Made by a program: the position numbers and the translations under genes. Source: JBLNBU01 sp050260215 (GTDB taxonomy: Bacteria > Pseudomonadota > Alphaproteobacteria > Rhodospirillales > Magnetospirillaceae). Taken from it: 38,284 nt of DNA. The notes beneath the pieces were generated by a model. The model had not been told where the DNA came from and did no database searches. It saw nothing but the letters and a program-made list of their open reading frames with translations. Numbering within the stretch: the stretch's first letter is position 1; each line of letters begins with the position of its first letter. Positions 17,510-25,198 of the stretch are shown piece after piece. The stretch spans positions 1 through 38,284 of the forward strand of contig JBLNBU010000059.1 in assembly GCA_050260215.1 (NCBI GenBank), read 5' to 3'.

Positions 17510-17536
17510 GACGGTTGACGTTTTCCGTCAACCGTC
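17510..17536. terminator. Hairpin between convergent genes, possible terminator for fbp
   Basis: An 11-bp perfect inverted repeat (GACGGTTGACG / CGTCAACCGTC) has the loop TTTTC and lies 24 bases past the fbp stop. A further CGTCAACG copy just before it could form an alternative stem. Neither strand has a proper T-run after the stem, so termination is uncertain; an mRNA-stabilising 3' end is the alternative. Confidence 0.45.
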
Positions 17537-17560
17537 ACGACGCCCGCCAGTCCGTTGAAA

Positions 17561-18574
17561 TCACTTGGAATCGGCTTCCTTGTGGTACTGGACGATGCGC
17601 TCGACTTCATCCTTCGAGCCAAGAACCACGCCGACGCGCTGATGCAGGTCGGTGGGGGCCAGGTCCATGATGCGCTTGCGGCCGTCGGTGGCGGCGCCGC
17701 CGGCCTGCTCGACGATGAAGGCCATGGGGTTGGCCTCGTACATCAGGCGCAGCTTGCCGCCCTTCTTGGCCAGCTGGCTGTCGGTCGGGTACAGGAAGAC
17801 GCCGCCGCGGCACAGGATGCGGTGCACCTCGGCCACCATGGACGCCACCCAGCGCATGTTGAAGTCGGTGCCGCGCGGACCGTCCTTGCCGGCCAGGCAT
17901 TCGTCGACGTAGCGCTTGATCGCCGGCTCCCAGAAGCGCGAACGCGACGAGTTGATGGCGAATTCCTTGGTGGTCTCGGGGATGCGCATGTTCGGGTGCG
18001 TCAGGATGAACATGCCGATGTCGCGGTCCAGCGTGAAGCCGTTGACCCCGTTGCCGGTGGTCAGCACCATCATGGTCGACGACCCGTACAGGGCATAGCC
18101 GGCGGCCACCTGGGTGACGCCCGGCTGCAGGAAGGCGTCCTTGGCGCTGGCGTCGGCGCCGTCGGGCAGGCGCAGGATCGAGAAGATGGTGCCCACCGAG
18201 ATGTTGACGTCGATGTTGGACGAGCCGTCGAGCGGATCGAACAGCAGCAGGTAGCGGCCCTCGGCCGAGCCGTGGACCACGTGCACGTCTTCCAGCTCTT
18301 CCGACGCCATGGCGGCATAGGTGCCGCCCAGGCCGTTCATGTGCAGGAAGATGTCGTTGGCCAGCACGTCCAGCTTCTTCTGTTCCTCGCCCTGGACGTT
18401 CTCGGAACCGGCGACGCCCAGGTTGCCGGCGAGCGCGCCGCGGTTGACCTCGTGCGAGATCATCTTGCAGGCGAAGATGATGTCCTGCATCAGCGCGGTG
18501 AAGGTGCCGGAGCGACCGAGGCGGCGCTGCTCCTGCAGCAGGAAGTGGGTGAGGGTTACGCGCTTGTAGGACAT
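17561..18574 (-). CDS. fbp: Fructose-1,6-bisphosphatase class I
   Basis: The enzyme converts fructose-1,6-bisphosphate to fructose-6-phosphate in gluconeogenesis and, if present, the Calvin cycle. The 337-residue product has the metal-binding FDPLDGSSNID motif, an early Glu-rich metal site (ASEELED) and the RYVGSM-like segment MRWVASMVAEVHR. KGGKLRLMYEANPMAFIVEQAGG is also present, all class I features. The ATG at 18574 has GAGG about 9 bases upstream; the frame is open to 18718, but that leader is unlike the family. It is monocistronic here and divergent from hybE. No other Calvin-cycle gene is in the window. Confidence 0.96.
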   Translation of the reverse strand: MSYKRVTLTHFLLQEQRRLGRSGTFTALMQDIIFACKMISHEVNRGALAGNLGVAGSENVQGEEQKKLDVLANDIFLHMNGLGGTYAAMASEELEDVHVVHGSAEGRYLLLFDPLDGSSNIDVNISVGTIFSILRLPDGADASAKDAFLQPGVTQVAAGYALYGSSTMMVLTTGNGVNGFTLDRDIGMFILTHPNMRIPETTKEFAINSSRSRFWEPAIKRYVDECLAGKDGPRGTDFNMRWVASMVAEVHRILCRGGVFLYPTDSQLAKKGGKLRLMYEANPMAFIVEQAGGAATDGRKRIMDLAPTDLHQRVGVVLGSKDEVERIVQYHKEADSK

Positions 18575-18675
18575 CGGCTGACCTCGCCTTTGGAATGGGG
18601 CCGGCCTTCGTGTACCCGATCGCGGCCCGCCTTGGCAACGCGAAGGTGGCAGGCCCGGCCTCATACGGAGGGCGG

Positions 18676-18705
18676 TTGCACCTACCCGTCCCCGGCCGCT
18701 AGGAT
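18676..18705 (+). promoter_or_regulatory. Candidate σ70-type promoter for the hybE-like operon
   Basis: TTGCAC (18676-18681) and TAGGAT (18700-18705) are separated by 18 bases and lie about 33 bases before the ATG at 18739. The match to TTGACA/TATAAT is moderate, and no transcript evidence is available from the sequence. Confidence 0.35.
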
Positions 18706-18738
18706 GGCAGCCGCCCACCCGAAATCACCGGAGACCGC

Positions 18739-19209
18739 ATGGCCAATCCCCTTTCCCCCGAAGACGCCGCGCGGGTCGACCGCCTGGTGGCGACCTTTCG
18801 GCGCATCGGCGACGAGCGCATGCGCGACCTGGCCCTCTACAACGCCAAACTGGGTGTCGAGGCGGTCGGCTTCCGCCGCCTGGGCGAGTGGCTGGCCGGC
18901 GTGCTGGTGACCCCGTGGTTCATGAACTTCATCATGCTGCCGCCGGCGCCCGAGGCCCTGGCCGGCTCCCAGCCCGGCACCCGGCGCAAGGTGGTGCTGC
19001 CGCGCGGCGAGGAGACCTTCACCGTCGGCGAGGTCGAAGACGTGGGGCCCTACCTCGCGGTGTCCATCCATTCCCCCATGGGCCAGTTCCCCGACCACAC
19101 CGGTGCCGCCACCGCCGCCTGGGCCGCGGTCGAGGGTTTCTTCCGGCCCAAGGACGACCAGCAGCAGGCCGCCGACTGCAGCTTCGGATGGCCCGAGCAC
19201 GCGCGGTGA
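18739..19209 (+). CDS. HybE/HupJ-family [NiFe]-hydrogenase assembly chaperone-like protein
   Basis: The family helps fold and export hydrogenase subunits, recognising Tat-containing small subunits. The 156-residue product shows the family pattern VEAVGFRRLGEWLAGVLVTPWFMNFIMLP, followed by a Pro/Gly-rich loop and a VGEVEDVGPYLAVSIHSPM strand region. No signal peptide is present. The ATG at 18739 follows a GGAGA site. No hydrogenase structural or maturation genes occur in this window, so the client protein is unknown. Its stop overlaps the GTG start of the next gene. Confidence 0.85.
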   Translation: MANPLSPEDAARVDRLVATFRRIGDERMRDLALYNAKLGVEAVGFRRLGEWLAGVLVTPWFMNFIMLPPAPEALAGSQPGTRRKVVLPRGEETFTVGEVEDVGPYLAVSIHSPMGQFPDHTGAATAAWAAVEGFFRPKDDQQQAADCSFGWPEHAR

Positions 19210-20006
19210 TCCGCCGGCTTTCCCGCGACTCCTGGACCCCCGCCTTCGCGGGGGTGACGGCTTGGGCGTTGCTGGCCGCCCTGCCCGCCGCCGCCGAGCC
19301 CAAAAGCTTTTCCGCCTGCGCCGACTGCCCGCCGATGGTGGTCGTTCCGGCCGGCCGGTTCGTCATGGGCGACGACGCCAGCCCGTTTCCCAACGAGCGC
19401 CCCGCCCGCGAGGTGGCCATCGACAGGCCCTTCGCCCTGATGCGCACCGAGGTCACCTTCGACCAGTGGCAGGCCTGCGTCCAGGCCGGCGCCTGCCGCC
19501 GCACCCCCGACGACCACGGCTGGGGCCGCGGCAAGCGGCCGGTGGTCAACGTCACCTGGGACGAGGCCCGCGCCTTTGCCGCCTGGATCGGGGCCAAGGC
19601 CCGCCGTACCTGCCGGCTGCCCACCGAGGCCGAGTGGGAATACGCAGCCCGCGCCGGCACCGCCTCCGCCTACTGGTGGGGCGACGACGCCGGGCTTGGC
19701 CACGCCGTCTGCCGCGGCTGCCTGGAGGGCGAGACCGAGAACTACGGCACCAAGCCGGCGGCCAGCCTGCCCGCCAACCCGTGGGGCCTCTACGACACCG
19801 CCGGCAACGTGTGGGAATGGACCAGCGACTGCTGGACCGCCAGCCACGCCGAGGCCCCGCCGGCAGGCACCTGCAGCGAGCGGGTCATCAAGGGCGGTTC
19901 CTGGTACTATTTCGCGCCCATGTCGCGCCCGGCGGCGCGCGCCCGCCAGCGGGCCGGCGAATTCAGCTACGTGCTGGGTCTCAGGGTTCTGTGCGAACTG
20001 CCCTAG
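19206..20006 (+). CDS. Formylglycine-generating-enzyme-fold (SUMF1 domain) exported protein
   Basis: The fold occurs in sulfatase-activating enzymes and in many other bacterial proteins. The 266-residue product starts at a GTG overlapping the hybE stop. Its N-terminus has basic residues, then a hydrophobic stretch ending PAAA-EP, a probable signal peptide, so it is likely periplasmic. SUMF1 motifs are clear: PAGRFVMGDD, PVVNVTWDEARAFAAWI, CRLPTEAEWEYAARAG, GLYDTAGNVWEWTSDCW and RVIKGGSWYYF. The two active-site cysteines of true formylglycine-generating enzymes, normally in the segment after KGGS, are absent, so that chemistry is not expected. A palindromic repeat lies inside the signal-peptide codons. 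Confidence 0.88.
   Translation: MIRRLSRDSWTPAFAGVTAWALLAALPAAAEPKSFSACADCPPMVVVPAGRFVMGDDASPFPNERPAREVAIDRPFALMRTEVTFDQWQACVQAGACRRTPDDHGWGRGKRPVVNVTWDEARAFAAWIGAKARRTCRLPTEAEWEYAARAGTASAYWWGDDAGLGHAVCRGCLEGETENYGTKPAASLPANPWGLYDTAGNVWEWTSDCWTASHAEAPPAGTCSERVIKGGSWYYFAPMSRPAARARQRAGEFSYVLGLRVLCELP
19236..19255. repeat. Palindromic repeat inside the SUMF1-gene signal peptide
   Basis: An 8-bp perfect stem (ACCCCCGC / GCGGGGGT) with loop CTTC encodes part of SWTPAFAGVT. That peptide is the usual translation of a dispersed intergenic repeat common in Proteobacteria. Here it lies in frame between the basic start and the hydrophobic core. Confidence 0.7.
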
Positions 20007-20050
20007 GGGCTTATCCGTTGGTGTCGGCATCAACACCAGCGGAGGCGAAC

Positions 20051-20542
20051 ATGGCCGACACCCGTGAGATCATGACCGAATGGCTGCGCGACGCCCACGC
20101 GATGGAAAGCGCCGCCGTCAACAACTACGAGTCCCAGGTTGACAGCCTGGACGGTTTCCCCGACCTGAAGACCGCCTTCAGCCAGCAGCTGGAGCTGACC
20201 CGCAACAACGCCAAGCGCATCGACGACCAGCTGGAAGCCCTGGGCGAGGATCCGTCGACGCTGAAAGACCTGGTGACCAAGGCGGCGGGCAAGCTGCAGG
20301 CCTGGACCGCCGGCTCCTCGCCCGACGAGGTGGTCAAGCAGGCGGTGACCACGCTGGCCTACGAGGCGTGGGAAGTCGCCAATTTCCGCGCCCTGGCGGC
20401 CGCCGCCGAGCACGAGGGCGAGGCCAGCCTGATGTCGCTGTTCCAGGGCATGGCCGAGGAAAAGGCCCACGCCGTCGAATGGCTGTCGACCCGCATCCCC
20501 GACATCACCCGGCGCTACCTGGACATGCGCCAGGCGCAGTAA
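20051..20542 (+). CDS. DUF892 (YciE/YciF-type) ferritin-like protein
   Basis: This is a predicted cytoplasmic four-helix-bundle protein of 163 residues, linked in other bacteria to stress responses; its biochemical activity is not established. Glu and His residues spaced along the helices (MESAAVNNYESQ, YEAWEVANFRALAAAAEHEGE, MAEEKAHAVEWL) are consistent with a metal site. The ATG at 20051 has GGAGG about 5 bases upstream. It follows the SUMF1 gene by 44 bases on the same strand and ends 7 bases before the convergent tupA stop. Confidence 0.88.
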   Translation: MADTREIMTEWLRDAHAMESAAVNNYESQVDSLDGFPDLKTAFSQQLELTRNNAKRIDDQLEALGEDPSTLKDLVTKAAGKLQAWTAGSSPDEVVKQAVTTLAYEAWEVANFRALAAAAEHEGEASLMSLFQGMAEEKAHAVEWLSTRIPDITRRYLDMRQAQ

Positions 20543-20549
20543 GGCCCCC

Positions 20550-21359
20550 TTACTTCGCGTCGGGGAAGAACAGCTGTTCATCCCCGATGCGGAACAGGGC
20601 GATGGCGGCCTGGCCCTTGGGGCCGGTCAGCCACTGGTGCCAATGGCGGGCCAACTCGGCCTTGACGCCGGGATGGCGCTCGGGATTGACCAGGATGCTG
20701 CCATAGGGGTTGAACAGTCGCGAATCGCCTTCGAGCAGGATGGTCAGGCCCTGGCGGTTCTTGAAGCTGGCCCAGGTGCCGCGGTCGGCCAGCGTGTAGG
20801 CGCCCATGCCGGCCGCCGTGTTCAGCGTCGGCCCCATGCCCGACCCGAGGTCGCGGTACCAGCCCGTGCCCTGCTCCTTGACGTCGACGCCGACCGCCTT
20901 CCACAGGCGCAGCTCCATGCGGTGGGTGCCCGAATCGTCCCCGCGCGAGGCGAACGGCGCCTTGGCGGCCGCGATGCGGCGGAAGCCCTCGGCGACGTCG
21001 GCGACGCCCTTGATGCGGGCGGGGTCGGCGGCGGGGCCGACGACGACGAAGTCGTTGTGCATGACGTCGCGCCGGTCGATGCCGAAGCCCTCGGCGACGA
21101 ACTTGTCCTCGCCGGCCCGGTCGTGGACCAGCAGCGCGTCGGCGTCGCCGCGCTCGCCCAGCTTCAAGGCCTGCCCGGTGCCGACGGCGACCACGTGGAC
21201 CTTGATGCCGGTGTCCCTCTCGAAGGCCGGCAGGATGGCGGCGAACAGGCCCGACTGCTCGGTGGACGTGGTCGAGGCGAGCGTTATGAACCTCTCCTCG
21301 GCCTGGGCGGCGACGGCGGACAGCAGCAGGGCTGCGGACAGGGCGATACGCTTCAGCAC
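20550..21359 (-). CDS. tupA: TupA-type tungstate-binding periplasmic protein
   Basis: This is the substrate-binding component of a tungstate (possibly also molybdate) ABC importer. The 269-residue precursor has a signal peptide (KRIALSAALLLSAVAAQA-EE). The ASTTSTEQSGLF, VGTGQALKLGERGDADALLVH and RGDDSGTHRMELRLW motifs distinguish TupA/WtpA-like proteins from ModA. The start is a GTG at 21359, with AGGAG 7 bases upstream; it overlaps the end of the ATPase gene by 7 bases, so translation is coupled. It is last in the permease-ATPase-binding protein order. Confidence 0.93.
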   Translation of the reverse strand: MLKRIALSAALLLSAVAAQAEERFITLASTTSTEQSGLFAAILPAFERDTGIKVHVVAVGTGQALKLGERGDADALLVHDRAGEDKFVAEGFGIDRRDVMHNDFVVVGPAADPARIKGVADVAEGFRRIAAAKAPFASRGDDSGTHRMELRLWKAVGVDVKEQGTGWYRDLGSGMGPTLNTAAGMGAYTLADRGTWASFKNRQGLTILLEGDSRLFNPYGSILVNPERHPGVKAELARHWHQWLTGPKGQAAIALFRIGDEQLFFPDAK

Positions 21360-22090
21360 ATCAGTTCTCCTGCAAGGAAGGCGCGCCCCTGGGCGCTGGC
21401 GGGACAGTGGAAGAAGGCGGCCGCCGGGGCATGCTCGACCAGGCGGCCGCGGGACAGGAACAGCACCTCGTCGGCCAGGCGGCGGGCCTGGCCCAGGTCG
21501 TGGGTGGTCATCACCACCTTGGTGCCGGCGGCGTGGAACTCGTGGACCGCCATCTCGACCGCCAGCGTCGCCGCCGGGTCGAGCGCCGAGGTGGGCTCGT
21601 CGAGGAACAGCACATCGGGACCGGCCGCCCAGGCACGCGCCAGCGCCAGGCGCTGCTGCTCGCCGCCCGACAGCACCCGCGCCGGCCGGCCGGCCAGAGG
21701 CGCCAGGCCGAAGCGGTCGAGCGCCTCGAACGCCTGGGCGCGGCGCCGGGCACGCGGCACCCCCATCAGCGCCAGCACGTAGCGGACATTGGCCTCGGCC
21801 GACCGGCGCAGCAGCACAGGGCGCTGGAACACCATGGCCTGGCGCCGGCGTACCAGTTGGTCGGGCAGTGCCACCCTGGCGCCGCCCCAGCGCACCGCGC
21901 CTCGGGTGGGGGCCAGCAGGCCGTGGCACAGGCGCAGCAGCAGGCTCTTGCCGGCGCCATTGGGGCCCATCACCACCGTGCGGGTGCCGGCTTCCAGCCG
22001 CGCCGACACCCCGTCGAGCAGCACCTTGCCACCGACCGAGAACCCCAGCCCGTCGATTTCGAGCGGCAGGATGGTCTCAATCTCGCTCAT
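21353..22090 (-). CDS. tupC: TupC-type ABC transporter ATP-binding protein
   Basis: This ATPase of the tungstate importer has 245 residues. It has Walker A GPNGAGKS (about 43-50), the signature LSGGEQQRLALARA, Walker B VLFLDEPTSALDP and the switch His in MTTHDLGQ. The ATG at 22090 overlaps the permease stop as ATGA. No additional C-terminal regulatory (TOBE) domain is present. Its last codons contain the ribosome-binding site of tupA. Confidence 0.94.
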   Translation of the reverse strand: MSEIETILPLEIDGLGFSVGGKVLLDGVSARLEAGTRTVVMGPNGAGKSLLLRLCHGLLAPTRGAVRWGGARVALPDQLVRRRQAMVFQRPVLLRRSAEANVRYVLALMGVPRARRRAQAFEALDRFGLAPLAGRPARVLSGGEQQRLALARAWAAGPDVLFLDEPTSALDPAATLAVEMAVHEFHAAGTKVVMTTHDLGQARRLADEVLFLSRGRLVEHAPAAAFFHCPASAQGRAFLAGELMC

Positions 22091-22797
22091 GGCGCCCCCA
22101 TGCGGCGGCGCGCCGACTGGCCGATGACGAAGACGGCGGCATTGACGGCAGCCACCAACGTCACCAGCACCAGCCCCAGCCCCAGGGCCAGGGCGAGGTC
22201 GCCGCGGCTGGTTTCCAGCGCGATGGCGGTGGTCATGGTCCGCGTCACCCCCTTGATGTTGCCGCCGACGATCATCACCGCGCCCACCTCGGCCGCCGCC
22301 CGGCCGAAGCCGGCCAGCACCGCCGTGGTCAGGCTGAAGCGGCCGTCCCACAGCAAGGTGGCGACCACCTGGGCCCGCCCCGCCCCCAGCGAGCGCAGCT
22401 GCTCGCCGTATTCCTCCCACAGGTCGACGCAGACCTGGCGCGACAACGCCATGATGATCGGCAACACCAGCACCGTCTGCGCCACCACCATGGCGGCAGG
22501 CGTGAACAGCAGGCCCAACGGCCCCAGCGGCCCGGCGCGCGACAGCAACAGGTAGATGGCCAGGCCCACCACCACCGGCGGCAGCCCCATGAAGGCGTTG
22601 ACCGCCACCACCACCGCGTTGCGGCCGGGAAACGACACCAGGGCGAGCAGCGCGCCGGCCGGCAGGCCGATGATGGCAGCCAGCACCACCGCGCTGCCCG
22701 ACACCAGCAGCGACAGTCGCACCACCGAGATCAGCTCGGGGTCGAGCCCGATCACCAGGGCGAGCGCAGTCGAGAAGGCGGCGGACAGGTCCAACAT
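22087..22797 (-). CDS. tupB: TupB-type tungstate ABC transporter permease
   Basis: This inner-membrane permease of 236 residues has about five or six hydrophobic segments. The cytoplasmic coupling loop reads EYGEQLRSLGAGRAQVVATLLWDGRFSL, with GRAAAEVGAVMIVGGN following, typical of TupB/ModB-like permeases. I use the ATG at 22797, whose N-terminus resembles other TupB proteins; an in-frame TTG at 22824 is possible, and the ribosome-binding site is weak for both. The 73-base gap to the divergent regulator gene must hold both promoters. Confidence 0.92.
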   Translation of the reverse strand: MLDLSAAFSTALALVIGLDPELISVVRLSLLVSGSAVVLAAIIGLPAGALLALVSFPGRNAVVVAVNAFMGLPPVVVGLAIYLLLSRAGPLGPLGLLFTPAAMVVAQTVLVLPIIMALSRQVCVDLWEEYGEQLRSLGAGRAQVVATLLWDGRFSLTTAVLAGFGRAAAEVGAVMIVGGNIKGVTRTMTTAIALETSRGDLALALGLGLVLVTLVAAVNAAVFVIGQSARRRMGAP

Positions 22798-22870
22798 GGG
22801 CGTTATTTTGCATTCTCCGCGCAACCGAGGTAAGAGTGGAATTCATGCAGGTTTTTGCGGGAATGCGCAG

Positions 22871-23746
22871 ATGTCCGACTACCTGACCACCGCCGAGGTC
22901 GCCGACTATTTGCGGCTGAAGGAGCGCAAGGTCTACGAACTGGCCTCCGACGGCCGCATTCCCTGCGTGCGGGTGACCGGCAAGTGGCTGTTCCCGCGCC
23001 GCCTGGTCGACCAGTGGCTGATGGCCCATGTGGAATACGCCGCCCCCGGCGTCGGCGCCCCGCCGCCGGTGATCGCCGGGAGCCACGACATGCTGCTGGG
23101 CTGGGCGGTGCGCGAATCGGGCTGCGAGCTGGCGCTGTTGACCTCGGGCAGCGGCGAAGGGCTGGCCCGGCTGGTCGAGGGCCGCGCCGTGGCCGCCGGC
23201 ATCCATCTGGTCGACGAGCGGGGCGAGTACAACGTGGCGGCGCTCAAGGCGGCGCGCGCGCCCTCGGACGTGGTGCTGATCGAATGGGCGCGGCGCACCC
23301 AAGGCATGGTGGTGGCGAACGGCAACCCGCACGGGCTGGCCGGCCCGGCCGACGCCGTGGCCAAGGGCCTGAACATCGCCCGGCGCCAGGACGGTGCCGG
23401 CGCCCAGGCACTGCTGCACCGCCTGCTGGCCCAGGACGGCACCGACATCGAGGCGGTCCGCTGGGCCACCCCGCCCGTCGGTTCCGAGACCGACCTGGCC
23501 GGCCTGGTCGCCGACGGCCTCGCCGACTGCGGCATCGGCATCGAGGCCGCCGCGCGGCGGTTCCGCCTGGGCTTCGTGCCGCTGGCAGTCGAACGCTTCG
23601 ACATCGCCGTGCGCCGGCGCGACTATTTCGACCCGCCGATCCAGACGTTGCTGGCGTTCACCCGCACCGCCGCCTTCGCCCGGCGCGCCGCCGAACTGGG
23701 GGGATACGACATCGCGGGGGTGGGGCGCGTCTCCTACAATCCTTGA
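22871..23746 (+). CDS. Excisionase-type HTH regulator fused to a periplasmic-binding-protein-like domain
   Basis: The 291-residue cytoplasmic protein begins with a DNA-binding domain (TTAEVADYLRLKERKVYELASDGRIPCVRVTGKWLF, about 5-45). This is followed by a domain of about 230 residues similar to oxyanion-binding proteins (PBP-like), with no signal peptide. Divergent placement from tupBCA suggests it senses tungstate or molybdate and controls the transporter (inference). The ATG at 22871 has GGGA about 9 bases upstream. GCATTC at 22810-22815 and GAATGC at 22861-22866 form a weak inverted pair across the intergenic gap. Confidence 0.88.
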   Translation: MSDYLTTAEVADYLRLKERKVYELASDGRIPCVRVTGKWLFPRRLVDQWLMAHVEYAAPGVGAPPPVIAGSHDMLLGWAVRESGCELALLTSGSGEGLARLVEGRAVAAGIHLVDERGEYNVAALKAARAPSDVVLIEWARRTQGMVVANGNPHGLAGPADAVAKGLNIARRQDGAGAQALLHRLLAQDGTDIEAVRWATPPVGSETDLAGLVADGLADCGIGIEAAARRFRLGFVPLAVERFDIAVRRRDYFDPPIQTLLAFTRTAAFARRAAELGGYDIAGVGRVSYNP

Positions 23747-23786
23747 GCCCTTGCATTGGGCGGGCGGAAGTGGCTAATACCCGCCG

Positions 23787-25142
23787 ATGAACACCAAGAA
23801 AACACAGGCCGCCCCCCGGGTGGGCATCGTCAGCTTGGGCTGCGCCAAGGCGCTGGTCGATTCCGAGCGCATCCTCACCCGCCTGCGCGCCGAGGGCTAC
23901 GACATCTCGTCCAGCTACGACGGCGCCGACCTGGTGATCGTCAACACATGCGGCTTTCTCGACAGCGCCCGGGCCGAATCGCTGGAAGCCATCGGCGAGG
24001 CCGTGGCCGAGAACGGCAAGGTGGTGGTCACCGGCTGCATGGGCGGCGAGGAAAAGGCCATCCGCGCCATCCATCCCCAGGTGCTGTCGGTCACCGGCCC
24101 CCACCAGTACGAGGCGGTGGTCGAGGCGGTGCACGCCCACCTGCCGCCGCTGCACGACCCGTTCGTCGACCTGGTGCCGGCGGAAGGCCTGCGGCTGACC
24201 CCGCGCCATTACGCCTACCTGAAGATTTCCGAGGGCTGCAACCACCGCTGCAGCTTCTGCATCATCCCCGCCATCCGCGGCGACCTGGCGTCGCGCCCCG
24301 CCGCCGACGTGCTGGGCGAGGCCGAGCGCCTGGCCGAAGCGGGCGTCAAGGAACTGCTGGTGATCTCGCAGGACACCGGCGCCTACGGGCTCGACATCGG
24401 CCATGCCGAGAGCACCTGGCGCGGCCGGCCGGTGAAGGCGCGGCTGACCGAGCTGGCCTCGGCGCTGGGCGAGCTGGGCATCTGGGTGCGGCTGCACTAC
24501 GTCTACCCCTATCCCCATGTGGACGAGGTCATCCCGCTGATGGCCGAGGGGAAGATCCTTCCCTATCTCGACATCCCGTTCCAGCACGCCGACCCAACCG
24601 TGCTTAAAGCCATGCGCCGCCCCGCCAACCAGGAAAAGGTGCTGGAGCGCATCACCCGCTGGCGCGCCCAGGTCCCCGACCTGGCCATCCGCTCGACCTT
24701 CATCGTCGGCTTCCCCGGCGAGACCGAGGCGGAGTTCGAGAACCTGCTGGAATGGTTGGAACAGGCCGGGCTCGACCGGGTCGGCTGCTTCAAGTACGAG
24801 AACGTCGCCGGCGCGCCGGCCAACGACCTGCCCGGCCACGTCGACGAGGACGAGAAGGAGGAGCGGTTCAACCGCTTCATGGAAGCCGCCCGCCAGATCG
24901 CCGACACCCGCACCGCCGCCAAGGTCGGCCGGACCATCGACGTCATCCTGGACGAGGTCGACGACGAGGGCGCCATCGGCCGCTCCATGGCCGACAGCCC
25001 CGAGGTGGACGGCAGCGTCTTCGTCGAGGAGCACGAGGGCCTGGCGCCGGGCGACATCGTCCGCGTGAAGGTCCACTCGGCCGAGGACTACGACCTGTGG
25101 GGCAACGTGGTCGGCAAGGTGGAACGGCAAAGGCGGCGGTGA
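23787..25142 (+). CDS. rimO: RimO, ribosomal protein S12 methylthiotransferase
   Basis: This radical-SAM enzyme adds a methylthio group to an Asp of ribosomal protein S12. The 451-residue product has the N-terminal UPF0004 domain with cluster ligands C19, C55 and C84. The radical-SAM motif CNHRCSFC follows (C151, C155, C158), with a C-terminal TRAM domain (about 370-440). SEGCNHRCSFCIIP and FPGETEAEF are typical of RimO; MiaB differs in these segments. It is 40 bases after the regulator gene on the same strand and may be read from its own promoter. Confidence 0.96.
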   Translation: MNTKKTQAAPRVGIVSLGCAKALVDSERILTRLRAEGYDISSSYDGADLVIVNTCGFLDSARAESLEAIGEAVAENGKVVVTGCMGGEEKAIRAIHPQVLSVTGPHQYEAVVEAVHAHLPPLHDPFVDLVPAEGLRLTPRHYAYLKISEGCNHRCSFCIIPAIRGDLASRPAADVLGEAERLAEAGVKELLVISQDTGAYGLDIGHAESTWRGRPVKARLTELASALGELGIWVRLHYVYPYPHVDEVIPLMAEGKILPYLDIPFQHADPTVLKAMRRPANQEKVLERITRWRAQVPDLAIRSTFIVGFPGETEAEFENLLEWLEQAGLDRVGCFKYENVAGAPANDLPGHVDEDEKEERFNRFMEAARQIADTRTAAKVGRTIDVILDEVDDEGAIGRSMADSPEVDGSVFVEEHEGLAPGDIVRVKVHSAEDYDLWGNVVGKVERQRRR

Positions 25143-25198
25143 CGAGCCCGGTTCGCCCAAGCCCGAGGGTGACGAAGTCTGGGACAGCGGAAGTCTGA

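Noticed and set aside
22797..22871. Inverted GCATTC/GAATGC pair as a defined operator
   Set aside because: The two halves are 45 bases apart and only six bases match exactly, so I mention it as a hint but do not list it as a site.
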